From assembly GCA_014706295.1 (NCBI GenBank), contig JACSVZ010000037.1, positions 4,836,001 through 4,900,000 on the forward strand: a stretch of 64,000 nt of DNA. Direction: 5' to 3'. Below the pieces are notes generated by a model. It saw only the letters and a list, made by a program, of their open reading frames with translations. It made no database searches and had not been told where the DNA came from. Positions 39,139-49,380 of the stretch are shown here, in pieces (position 1 is the stretch's first letter; the number at the start of each line of letters is the position of its first letter). The translations under genes were made by a program, and so were the position numbers. This DNA is from Lycocorax pyrrhopterus obiensis (Eukaryota; Chordata; Aves; Passeriformes; Paradisaeidae).

Positions 39139-39748
39139 GTAATATGTCCCTTGCTACTCCTACACTGTACTCTGAGAGAAACATGTTATGCTGCTTGTGT
39201 CCAAATGATCATGTTGGTTCCAAGCTGGTGAAGCATCTCTGTTCTCACTGGCACTGCCATTGGTATATTTGATAAATGTAGACACTTAACATAAAAATGC
39301 AGAGTCAAAAAGTGTCAGGCAAACTAGTTTTCAGCTGTGAATCTCAAACTACTAGAAATAAGGTAATTTCCGTTGTGTATGCTCTTGTTGAAGCATATTC
39401 CATTCCTAAGATGAGGCTGCAGAAGGTTCCATGGTAGTTAGAGGAGAGTTGTGACCTATTATATCCAGTCTGCCCTCTGCAAGGGCAGAATGAGGCAGAT
39501 TTCATGGCTGTGTCCAGACTTAGGAACTGGTTTTCAGCACCCTGACAAATGTAACCACAAAACTCCTCTTCTTTTAACACCTACTGTAGAGGGAATTTAT
39601 TTTCTCAGCCAAATGTGTGGATAAATGATCACTGGCTCTGTGATAAAGGCTGAGATTTGAGGGATGGGATTTGAGGATGTTTCTGGTAGATTAGAAATAG
39701 TGCTTTGCACATCCCTATTTCCTGAAAAAGTTTCTGTACTCCATGCAG
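39139..39748 (+). other. PEX14: PEX14 intron 5 (610 bp)
   Basis: This is a short intron with donor GTAATA and acceptor CATGCAG. No repeat, RNA gene or second exon was recognised in it. Confidence 0.9.
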
Positions 39749-39851
39749 AAATACCTGATCCCTCTCATCATGGGAGGCAAAGAAGACAGGAAACAACTTC
39801 AGAGGATTGAGTCAAACATTTCTGAGATGAGTGGCAGTGTGACACAGACAG
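39749..39851 (+). CDS. PEX14: PEX14 exon 6: post-membrane basic segment
   Basis: The exon reads [20 protein letters not shown] and continues [14 protein letters not shown] plus one base. It corresponds to the mammalian segment beginning KYLLPLILGG. It completes the hydrophobic stretch and then starts the charged coiled-coil region. The acceptor is CCATGCAG and the donor is ACAG|GTAAAG. It leaves one base, joined by TG of exon 7 to make a Val codon. Confidence 0.96.
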
Positions 39852-41104
39852 GTAAAGATTAATGACTCCATCAATTCACCCCTCAAAGCTTTTCTTCCTC
39901 TATCCTCCATTCTGCCAAGACCCCCACCCTTTTCTTTCCCTCCATCTCCACTTTATGTGGTGACTTCATTTATCTGCTCTGAGAATCTGTTCACATTTGC
40001 AAATGAAGCCGCCGTCATTTCGGTTTAATTTGAAATTGCTTGTTTACTGTCGGCACGGCCTCAATTAATTATGTTTTTACGGAAAGGCTCCCAACCTCAG
40101 AATATTAATAAGGGGAATAAAATGACAGCCTTTTGGAGGGCTGTAAAGTTCATTTTTAATTTCTGCTTCTCTGATGTTTTCAGGGGCTTTTTTTTTTTGG
40201 TGGTTTCTCCCCACCTTCCATCTGAAAATCCGAGGAAGGGTCAGGAGAGTCTGTAATTACTGTGCCTCCCTGACCTTAGCCACCTTCTCTGTTATTGACT
40301 CTATAGGGTGTCTGTTCATTACCCGATGCCCTAATGATGGTCTGGATTAGCTGTTACCTGTCACACCAATAGAGTTTTTAATTTTATTTATCAGTTTGTT
40401 TACTGCCTGGAAGCTTTGGATAAAGTGCCAAAGTAGAAAAAGTTCTACAGCTGGAGTCCAGCAGAAGTTCTTCCGTGTTTGCTGGGGTGTAGGAAGGGAA
40501 TACAGGGTGCTCTCTTGGAATAAAAGGGGAAAAGTGCCAAGTATATTCAGTTGGGATGAAAAAAATTATGATTTTCAGCAGTAAGTTTATTTAAGATATT
40601 GGGGTTGAAGGAGCTGGTAGGTTGAGAATGGGAGGATGCTAATTACACTTTTCATTGAAGGATGAGAGGAAAAGCATCTTTCATTTCTCATGATACCCTA
40701 AGGTCAACCCTGAGAGCAGCCTTTTCCCAGACTGGAGCTAGCCCCAGTGTTTGCCTGCAAGAGCCCTGAGATAGATAAATGATACAAACATTGTGTAAGT
40801 TCAGGGAGATGTACAAATCATAAACCAATATAATTAAAAGGGAGAGGTTTTAGACGGATATACTGTGGGCTATAGACATCTATACAATGGAAAGATAAAC
40901 TAGAAATACTGGAGGTTAGATGCAGTGCAGGTAGATTACCCATAGTGCAAATAAATCATATGGATTAAAGTGAGCAGGCGGGCATAGATAAATTAAATGT
41001 AGTAGGAATAGAGGCATCTTTGTAGCTAGACAGCAGGAAAAGCGTGTGTGAGTGTGTAAGTGTGGATGTATCTCAGTTTAACTCTTCTGCTTTTTCCCTT
41101 ACAG
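39852..41104 (+). other. PEX14: PEX14 intron 6 (about 1.25 kb)
   Basis: No coding sequence was seen. Positions 39990-40340 are AT-rich with TAAT cores (TCAATTAATTATG near 40060), retained CpGs (GCCGCCGTC near 40008) and several short motif-like blocks. This makes it a candidate conserved element. A T run sits at 40187-40197. Confidence 0.85.
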
Positions 41105-41202
41105 TGACTCAGTTACAGACAACCTTAGCAGCTGTCCAGGAGCTGCTAATCCAGCAGCAACAGAAAATCCAAGAGCTCACCCAAGAACTGGCTGCTTCTA
41201 AG
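41105..41202 (+). CDS. PEX14: PEX14 exon 7: coiled coil
   Basis: The exon reads (V)[18 protein letters not shown] followed by [14 protein letters not shown]. Leucines and other hydrophobics at heptad positions give the predicted coiled coil of PEX14 that supports homo-oligomers. The sequence is almost the same as in mammals. The acceptor is TTACAG and the donor is AAG|GTACCA, weaker than consensus beyond GT. The reading frame stays open for 81 more codons into the intron (stop TGA at 41446-41448), with AATAAA signals further down. Confidence 0.97.
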
Positions 41203-44200
41203 GTACCAACTTCCAACTCTTCACCTTTAGAGCATCATCCGTTTTGGAACATGCATGGCTTCTTTTGTGGGCACGTGGAAAGCACCTATTGGGTTCACAA
41301 CCCAGCCATCAGCTCTGCCATATCCCCAACCAGTTTCTCTGCATCTGACTTCTTCATGGGTGGTGTAGTTAGAGCACTGGATATGAGTTGGGTACTCACT
41401 GAAATACATCTGATTTCGGAGAGGGCTTTACTGTGTAGTTTTGGATGAAGTTTGTGTGTCTGAGGCCTCAGACCTGTTCTCAGCTCTGTATCTTCTGTGC
41501 TGCACTTGAGATGAAATTGTTGTGGAGTTAGTCCACTGACCAAAAGAGGCAAAGACCAGTTGTGCAGAGAATTTTTTTTGTGTACGTAATTTTACACGTT
41601 TGTATTCCTCCTGTACTCTGTACATCCTGTTCAGCCAAGCATATACTTGAAGAACTGTATTTAAGTCACTTGTTCAGGTCCAGGTAATGGCCAAACATTC
41701 TTACTATTTGGGTTCTTGTTTCAACGATTTTGGTCAGCTAAGTGTAACAGGTGGCCCCATTACAACCCTGTTAATGACACGCAGTGACCCATTCCCCTTG
41801 ACTCTTGACTTGACCTTGGCAATAAAGCCATCAATTCTGACTAGTTTGTGTTGTTACATGTGTAAATAAAGTAACCACTTTTAACCAAAATTGATTTTCT
41901 TTCTGGCAATGAGAATTAGTGCTTTACTCCAAAGTACTTTGCAGCCATTGGCCCAAGCATTCTATCAGCGAGTAAGTGTTGGCATATGAGGTGGGGTGAA
42001 TGTGAAGCAGTCACATGGAGATGAAGTCTTCCTTTGACTCACAGACTTGGGATTGTTCAAGGCCAAGATTGTTCACAGTTATCTTGTGGTGTTCTCTGTA
42101 CAGGGAGATTTTCCTGTGAAATCCTTTAGACAATGCTTACAGCCCTTTACCTGTAGCAGGAACAGTTGTCTTCTCCCCTTACCACACTTTAATCTCATGC
42201 AGATCCTTTGATGGTGTGTAACTGGTGGGCCACAGCTGACTCTGTGCTGTGCACAGTGTACAGGAGGAATCACTCAGTGGCACAGCTGTAAATGCAACCA
42301 TGAAAGTCAGTTTATGGTCACAACACTCTGCTTCAATTTTCCTTGGGAACTGTGGCCTGACAGTGGCCTGGAGCCAGTCCGGAAATTGGAAAACTGTTTT
42401 CAGGTCTTAAGTGTTAAGATTAAGAACACATGTTGAGCTTTAAGAAGGAAAAAGGCCGTAAGTCTTGGTGGTTTAGAGAGTCTCGAAGAAGTTTTCATTC
42501 CCGCCTCTCTACCCCCTGCACTGAAATGGTAGCACACATTGTTATGATATCTAAACCTCATGTGTACAAAGAAAAACTTGGGCAACCCCACAAACCAAAG
42601 AATAAAAGCTGTGTTTTTTCAGCTGCAATGTAAGTTTTTATATCTGCTTTTCAAACTCCTACTGGCATGCTGTAAAAAATTAAAAAGAGGGACTTTAAGT
42701 AATTAAAAAACGTACATAAAAATTCAAGGCTTGAATTTTCTACAACTGTTTTTAAAGAGACTGGCTAAAAAGCCCCAGATGTCAGATTTTATTTCTAAAT
42801 CCTAGGCATCTGGCACCATATGTGTTTTGGAAATTTGAGTCCTTTGCAGGCCAGTGAGTGGAAATCACTCCCTTGTTAATGTGCTGCTGTAGCTTTCAAG
42901 GTCTTAGAAAGCCAGAACAGTGGCTCCTGGATTCTTGCTGTCTGAGGGCTGGGAGTGTGAATCCTGAGGGAACGCATCTGTGTATAACACAGCTACTACA
43001 GCCTGAGCCTCTCCCAGCTCTTTGGGTTTGAAGCCCAGAAGTCACTGTGAGCAGTGCTGGCTGCGGGGTTACTCAGCAGTAGCTCAAGTCTGTTTAAGAG
43101 TAACTAGGAACAAGCAGTTCTGGCTACATCTAGTGAGAACTGCTGTGTTATTCCAGTTCTTGCTTCCTTTGGTGGGGAATTTATTAGAACTAACTCTGCA
43201 GTGATACTCACCAATGTGTTTGTTTCTAATGGCTTTTAGCAGAAATTACTGTGGGACGTGCCAGGCATGAGTATTATTTGGTCTCATGGCTACAGGAATT
43301 ACTGGAGCAAAAGGATGGGATAACCATAGACCATGATCTCTGTTTAGAAAACTTCCATTTCTCAAGTTCCCAAAAGGGTTAAAAGAAAGAGTGCCAAAAG
43401 TATTGTCTGCAGCATGTTATCCTCAGTTACTTACTCTAATTTCTGCTTGATATCCCATGGCAATTCTGATGCAATTCTGACAGCAGCTGTACTAGGCTTC
43501 CATGAGTTACTTATCATCTTTCCCCACAAAACTGCATTCATTGCCTTGAAATATCCAAGAGACGGTGCCTAGTCCAGCTGCTTCTGGAGATACAACCTGG
43601 TAACTCAAGCATAGATCTAATTCTTCAGATCAAGTAGGGGAAATTTTTGCTACTTTCAAGTGTGTATTTATCAGCCCACCTCTAAACACCACAGAGTGCA
43701 GATAATTGATTCTTTCTTTCATGGTTTAGGAGAAATGAGCAAATGGTTTTAGAATAGTTGTTAGTATATAGTATTCGAATCTGTTGTCTCAGCTAAGTTC
43801 AGTCTCAGAAAGGAGTAAAGGACCTGATTCAGTGCAACTCCCACTGCTTTTCCGGATCCTAGTTCTAGTTCTTCTCTAGAAATCATTCACTAGGTCAGTG
43901 CCAAATGATTTGGTTTATCTCTCTGTGTATTGTTCTCTGTCCGATATGTTGGTGGAAAACATCCAATGTGGGCCCAGCTGTGCCTGAATTCTCACAAGTG
44001 CTGGCCTCCTGAAAAAAGAAATGTCCCCTTGAGATACTTTAGCAATGGTTGTGCATGGGAGGCAAGATTGGAGACAAGATTAATTAGTCTCCCAAACACA
44101 AAGCAAATATTGAATAGTCTTGGCACCTTGAGACAATTATTATTTCTGGTCATCATGGGGATCTGTTCAAGTACTTCTTATTGTGGAAGTTGTTTTGCTC

Positions 44201-44357
44201 AGGTCTGAGAGATTTTAAGTGATAGAGCTTATGTATGATATCTACAGGACTCGAAATTCCCAGATGGGAGCAGAAGAACAACATAGGAAAAAGTGACATT
44301 GGTGAACTATCTTCCAGTTCAGACATTGATCTTTACGTCTTGTTTTTCGTGTTCTAG
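41203..44357 (+). other. PEX14: PEX14 intron 7 (about 3.2 kb)
   Basis: The intron runs from GTACCA to TTCTAG. The first 243 bp are open in the PEX14 frame. Two AATAAA hexamers occur at 41821-41826 and 41865-41870. A small palindrome (AAAATTCAA, GGC, TTGAATTTT) lies at 42719-42739. No repeat family or other exon was recognised. Confidence 0.85.
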
Positions 44358-44449
44358 GCCACAACTTCCACCAATTGGATTCTGGAGTCGCAGAATATTA
44401 ATGAATTGAAATCTGAGATCTACTCTTTAAAAGGACTTCTCCTGAACCG
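44358..44449 (+). CDS. PEX14: PEX14 exon 8: second coiled-coil part
   Basis: The exon reads [20 protein letters not shown] followed by [10 protein letters not shown] plus two bases. [17 protein letters not shown] and [12 protein letters not shown] (spanning the exon 8-9 junction) are highly conserved family signatures. The acceptor is GTTCTAG and the donor is CCG|GTATGG. The two leftover bases CG join G of exon 9 to give Arg. Confidence 0.97.
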
Positions 44450-46752
44450 GTATGGATGGAATATGTGAGCAGACTGTTGTGGGGAAAGGGCTGCTTTCTG
44501 GGATTCCCTCAGTCATGGAGAGGAAGGGCATTTCGAATGGGAGCTACCTCTGTATCCTGTTACTGCTATTTTAATAATACCATTTTGCACTCCGCTATCA
44601 CTTTCTATTTGCAGGTCTCAAAATCATTTTCAAACTGGCCTTAAATCACAGAGTTCTTTAGGGAATTGATAAGATTTTTCCTTTTTTTTTGCACTTCCCC
44701 CGCAGTCAGGATGCCTCTCACCTAGTTTGAGGAATTAACTGCATCTGCCTCTGTATTCTGTTTTAGAAAGTCACTTCTGGATGCAGTTCAGCTGCCTTGC
44801 TCATGGTCAGGGCATAACCAGGATGAAAAGAATTGTGCCACAGCAGAGCTTGTTCCTCTTAATCAGCTCAGGTATCAACATCTTACAATGTAGCAGATGT
44901 CTGAAATGAGGTGAAAGAAATCCCAGCCTGTGGGACAGTCATAAAAACAGGGATAAGTTCTTGAGAAAATTCTTTTTTCCCAAGTAATTAAGAGTTTATC
45001 TAGCTTTCAGCTATTGATCCCATCATTTGGATAGGACTCCCTTGTCTCCTTCTACATGTAACTAAGACTTCTCAATGTTTCCTAAGAGACGGACTTCAAA
45101 GGTCAGTCTAAGATGGGACTAGGCATGTCCTGGATCTGAGCAAGTGGGCTTTTCAGAAGTCTGAAAAGTGTGTTGTCGTTAATATCCTTTTAAATTCTTG
45201 CTACACTTCCCATCCCTCCCAGGAGTTGCAGTAGGAAGCTTTGAAGGATTGAGGACACATATTAAGTTACTGTCTGTTAAGCTGGGTCATACTGGCCTCT
45301 CTGTGTGGAGAAAGCATTGCTTAAGGGCACCTTTGCAGCAGTGGGAAGGCTGTAACTGGGGGAAAAGTGCTTTCTGAGAAACAAGAAAACTTTTGGGGGG
45401 CTTGTTTTTAATAAAAAGACAAATGTTTCTGCAGTGAGGAAGCAGCAGCAGCATTGGAGCCAGGAAAACCACTGAGATGAGCTCGGTTGCTTGGAGCATG
45501 GTGCTAATGATGCCAAGGTTGTGGGCTCAAGCTCTGTATGGGCCATTCACTTAAGAGTTGGACTCAGTGGTCCTTGGGGGTCCCTTCCAATTCAGAATAT
45601 TCTGTGATTGTCTCCAGATTGAATTAGTTGGTTGCATTTATGGTAGTCATTGAATAGTGCAGACATCAGCGTCCTGCACTCACAGGGGATGGGGTGAGCT
45701 CAGCCCAGTTCTGTGGTGGCTGCTGGTGGCAGCAGCAGGAGGGAGGTGAGAGCTGCTCCTGTTCCCACTTCAGTCTAAGAGAAGGCAATGCCGAGTGTGA
45801 GCGCTTGGTGCAGGAGAGCAGCCAGCTTTCCTCTGCTCTGCTCTTGTTTGTGGCACTTGCCAGCTCCCCTGAGGGGCATGAGGACCCCCTGGCACACAGC
45901 CTTTTCAGACCTTGATCTGACACCTCTTCATACTCCCACTTTTCACATACGCAGGCAAGGATGCATGGGAGTACTACATCAGACATACTTCGGTGCTTTG
46001 CCCTTCATGATGAATGACTCTCTGAGGGCACCAGTGCTCCCCTTGCACTTATATTTGTCCTGTTTGGTACTTGTTATCTCCTGTTAGTACTGGGCATTAG
46101 CCTGCTACTGTCACACCCTTAAAATCCTGGAAAGGACTCGGGGCCAGCTTTTCAGCTGGTGTGAGCTGGTATGACTCCATTCAAGTCAGAGGAGCTGAAC
46201 CAGTTTGTGGCAGCCAGGCCTGGCCCAAACATGTAAAGTGCATGCTGGGACTGGGAAAAAGGCTCTGGATTGCAATGAGCCAGAATGCAATAGTGGTGTA
46301 TCACAGTGAGATGAGAGCCAGGTGGTGAAATTCCTTGGCTCAGGCACCTGGTGTGTCTGACTTCTTGTTCCAGTGGGAATTTTCTGTACCAATTAATTAG
46401 TGATTGTCTTATAAAGGGACACCCTTGTCTTTTCACAGGCAGCATTCCTGAGTGCTAGCTTACTTTGTGAAATTGGTGAAATCAGATCATTTTAGTGCTT
46501 CAGACTGCCCCAGCTGGGATATTTTCCTTGTGTACAGGCTCGATTGCTGGGTGCTTGTAAAGCACTTTGAGAATCTCTCTGGAGAAGTGAAGTGGCCTTG
46601 ATTTTGCTCATTTATGGCAAAGAGACTTGCAGTTTCAGTCTTGCTTTACATGACTTCCCTAGTGCAAATACCATTCTCTCTAATGATAACTCCTCAGTAT
46701 TTATAATAAAAGCCCCTTTCTCTCCTTTTCTTCCCCTCTTCTACTCCCCAAG
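44450..46752 (+). other. PEX14: PEX14 intron 8 (about 2.3 kb)
   Basis: The intron runs from GTATGG to CCCCAAG. It carries the tRNA-Ile-derived SINE at 45467-45609. Near 46556, TGTAAAGCACTTTGAGA resembles the tail of an old CORE-SINE. No other exon was seen. Confidence 0.85.
45467..45609 (+). mobile_element. tRNA-Ile-derived SINE with CR1-like tail (TguSINE1-like)
   Basis: The head matches a tRNA-Ile gene along most of its length. GATGAGCTCGGTTGCTTGGA is the A-box/D-arm region, GCATGGTGCTAATGATGCCA is the anticodon arm with an AAT anticodon, AAGGTTGTGGG leads into a degraded B box (GGCTCAAGCTCT), and GTATGGGCCA is the acceptor 3' strand. The tail GAGTTGGACTCAGTGGTCCT, GGTCCCTTCCAATTC and TTCTGTGATT matches the 3' end of CR1 LINEs. 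A tRNA-Ile head fused to a CR1 tail is the known build of TguSINE1, a songbird SINE thought to be mobilised by CR1. The degraded promoter boxes mean this copy is probably inactive. Confidence 0.8.
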
Positions 46753-47218
46753 GAGGCAGTTCCCTCCTTCCCCTTCGGCTCCTAAGATCCCATCGTGGCA
46801 GATCCCAGTGAAGCCAAGCTCACCCTCCAACCCTGTTGTTGCCAACCACAACAGCAGCAGTGACATCTCACCAGTCAGCAATGAGTCGACCACCTCATCC
46901 CCAGTGAAGGAGAACCACAGTCCCGAGGGCTCCAAGGTCAGCTGCCACCTGCTCAGCACGGAGGAGGGCACCAAGGCCGTCATCGACGTCACGAGCCAAG
47001 TGCGGATGGAGGTGCAGGGTGAGGAGGAGAAAAAGGAAACCAAAAGGAATGATGAGGAGGAAGAGGACGATGAGGATGATGATGTTAGCCATGTGGATGA
47101 GGAGGAATGTCTGGGTGTCCAGACTGAGGACCGGCGAGGAGGGGATGGTCAGATTAATGAGCAAGTGGAAAAGCTACGAAGACCTGAGGGGGCCAGCAAT
47201 GAGAATGAGATTGACTAA
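46753..47218 (+). CDS. PEX14: PEX14 exon 9: C-terminal region and stop
   Basis: The last coding exon completes the [20 protein letters not shown] signature. It continues through a Ser/Pro-rich stretch ([18 protein letters not shown]), then [15 protein letters not shown] strongly acidic run follows ([20 protein letters not shown]). It ends in the conserved tail [24 protein letters not shown] and [11 protein letters not shown], with stop TAA at 47216-47218. The acidic C-terminus is cytosolic in the family and is the least conserved part. The acceptor is CTCCCCAAG. Length and order match mammalian PEX14 closely, with no frameshift. Confidence 0.98.
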
Positions 47219-48096
47219 GACACCTTGGCTGCTGCTGCTGCTGCTGCACATCTTCCCCAGCCTGCTGCACTGTCCCCAGTGCCTCTCCCATTTTGTGGAG
47301 AGAAAAGCTACCATTCCCTCCAGTGATTCTCCCTTGATTGACCTTGAGCAAGGTCATGATTGCTCGGTGAACAACATGATTGCCCTACTTCACCACAGGG
47401 CTTTGCAGTCTTGCAGTGGCTTCTTCTCCCCTCCCAGCCCTTCTTCCCGTGAGCTGGGGTCACTGCTAGTCTGGCAGACCGATCGCCTTACCATGCACCA
47501 CAGCTACAGAGTATGCCCTCTTACAGAAGCAGCTGGCCTCTTGCTGCATCCTAGAGCCCTTCTATCCAATTTCAGAAACCAGTCTGTCCTGAGCTCCTTG
47601 ATTTCACGAGCCTTTAATCCCACATAAGGCCCAAACCAGTTCTCTGTTTCCCAAAATAACCCTCTGTTTTATTTCTCAAACTACTGATACTCTGTTGCAA
47701 AAAAACCCCCAAAACAACAACAACAAAAGAACCCCGAACATTTTAACCTCAAATTCCTCACCAGATCTCAGTCTTGGCTCTTCCAAACCTTATGCCAAGC
47801 CTCAAATTCCTGAAACTACCTAGCACGTAAAAACACTAAACTTCTGTGGGGTCCAAAGAATGCTATTTCCACCCCACATGCTTACATTCATCAGAGTGGC
47901 CTGTTGGTAGGGACCAAGTCCAGGTGTCATGGCCACAGTAAAATCCATGAGAACAGGTGGCTTTGTTGATGACTGCTCCCCAGTAAAAGGCTTTAGAAGA
48001 AGTTGACTCCACTCAACCCAATTATTACCCTTCCTCCTCCAAAGACAAGGAGCTCACATCAGTTTTTGACATCTTATCTTTTATTTATAGCTGCCC

Positions 48097-48124
48097 TGAA
48101 TGAATGAATGAATGAATGAATGAG
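48097..48124 (+). repeat. (TGAA)n microsatellite in PEX14 3'UTR
   Basis: About seven tandem TGAA units occur, the last changed to TGAG. Confidence 0.95.
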
Positions 48125-48570
48125 TGGGGTGAAATCAGATGCTGAAATAGTTGGTTAATTCTGAATATTTGCGATGGTTTTTAGCCTTTTTTTCTCCCTA
48201 AATGAGAAGAAAAATGATCATAAATAGTACCTCTCCAGTGACAGGCACCTGCTTCAGCAAAGCAGTCTCTCTAGCAGAGACAACAGCTCCAGCTCTGAGG
48301 TTTAACCACTGGCCCTTCTTGAGCAGTTCAGCCTTTCTTTTGCCCTGTTGGGGCCATACACAAACCAGTGAATTTTGAAACCTCTCATTTGCAGCATTGT
48401 GTTTGCAGCTGGTAAAATGGTGGTGTCCAATGATACTATTCACTGCATCAGGGCATCTTAGCAGAGCAGTTCTTGTAACAACTGAGTCTCACTGTCCTCA
48501 CCAAGCAAGCGTGCTCGTCTGTGTGATCATGTATAGATTTCAAATATAAAATATGATTGTATATAATTGT

Positions 48571-48576
48571 AATAAA
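48571..48576 (+). terminator. PEX14: Polyadenylation signal AATAAA of PEX14
   Basis: This is the only canonical AATAAA I saw between the PEX14 stop and 48.6 kb. It lies in an AT-rich context and is followed within 60 bp by T/G-rich sequence (GGCTCTTATTTTGGGG). Cleavage is expected about 10-30 nt downstream. Confidence 0.7.
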
Positions 48577-49331
48577 TATGAGTTACCACTATTTAACACC
48601 AGGCTATTACTGGATTACTGTGGCTCTTATTTTGGGGAGAAATATGCATATAGGGTGGTCAAGGGAGGGGAAAGGGATGGTTACAGAAACCTGGTCCTTT
48701 TAAAATGTTTTCCAAAGGCCATTTGTGGTTGGTTTTCTGACTGCTCCAGTCCTAGGCAATATCAGCAGGAGGCAGTGGTGTAAGTGCAGTGTAAGATACA
48801 CTACAAATAGCTCCAAGAGCATGGTAGTGCTGTGTTGTCTCCGATGGTGCAGAGGTTGTGATGGATGTAGCCCCTGGTGAGTGCAGTGCAGTTATTCTGT
48901 GCCTCTGCTCCCAGCAGGAGGCTCTGCAGGGTGTGGAATAATGCTGCATCCTGCTCCTTCCACCAGCAGCAGGAGGTGCTGAAGGGAGCATGTGAGATAT
49001 CCCATGGCCCCTCAGTCTTATCTCCAGGAGGGAATGCTGTGCTGGATCCCATGACTGGTCTAACCCTGCCATCCCAGTCCAGAAACTGCCGAAGGAGATG
49101 GTGTGCAGCAAGTAAATGTAGCTACTACAGTTCCATCATTGTTCAACAGAAGGATTTGGCTCCCTTCTGAAAAATAAGGGATTTACTTGATTCCCAAGTA
49201 TTTGGGTGTCTGGTACACAGTGACATTTTCCTGCTCGGGGGAGCGAAAGGGACCTTCATATTACTGTATTTAGACCTGCTGCTGAATGTGATGATTTCTC
49301 ATGCCTTAAATGGATGAATATCTTCCCCAGG

Positions 49332-49380
49332 AGTGAGTGAGTGTGTGTGTGTCTCTCTCTCCCTCTCAGTCTCTCTCTCC
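49332..49380. repeat. GAGT/GT/TC compound microsatellite
   Basis: The block moves from GAGTGAGTGAG to GTGTGTGTGTG to TCTCTCTCTCC, with a short interruption. Confidence 0.95.

Larger units (their letters stand above)
47219..48595 (+). other. PEX14: PEX14 3'UTR
   Basis: About 1.4 kb lie between the stop and a canonical AATAAA at 48571-48576. The segment includes a CTG/CTGCTG run just after the stop (47229-47247), an A/C-rich stretch (47698-47728) and a TGAA microsatellite (48097-48124). The 3' end is inferred from the hexamer and a following GT/T-rich stretch. Confidence 0.7.

Noticed and set aside
45467..45545. Functional tRNA-Ile gene
   Set aside because: The tRNA body is degraded (B box GGCTCAAGCTCT, mispaired arms) and is fused directly to a CR1-like tail, which identifies it as the head of a SINE.
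47019..47627. 202-codon plus-strand open frame
   Set aside because: It overlaps the end of PEX14 in another frame and runs into the 3'UTR. The true frame is fixed by the PEX14 protein.
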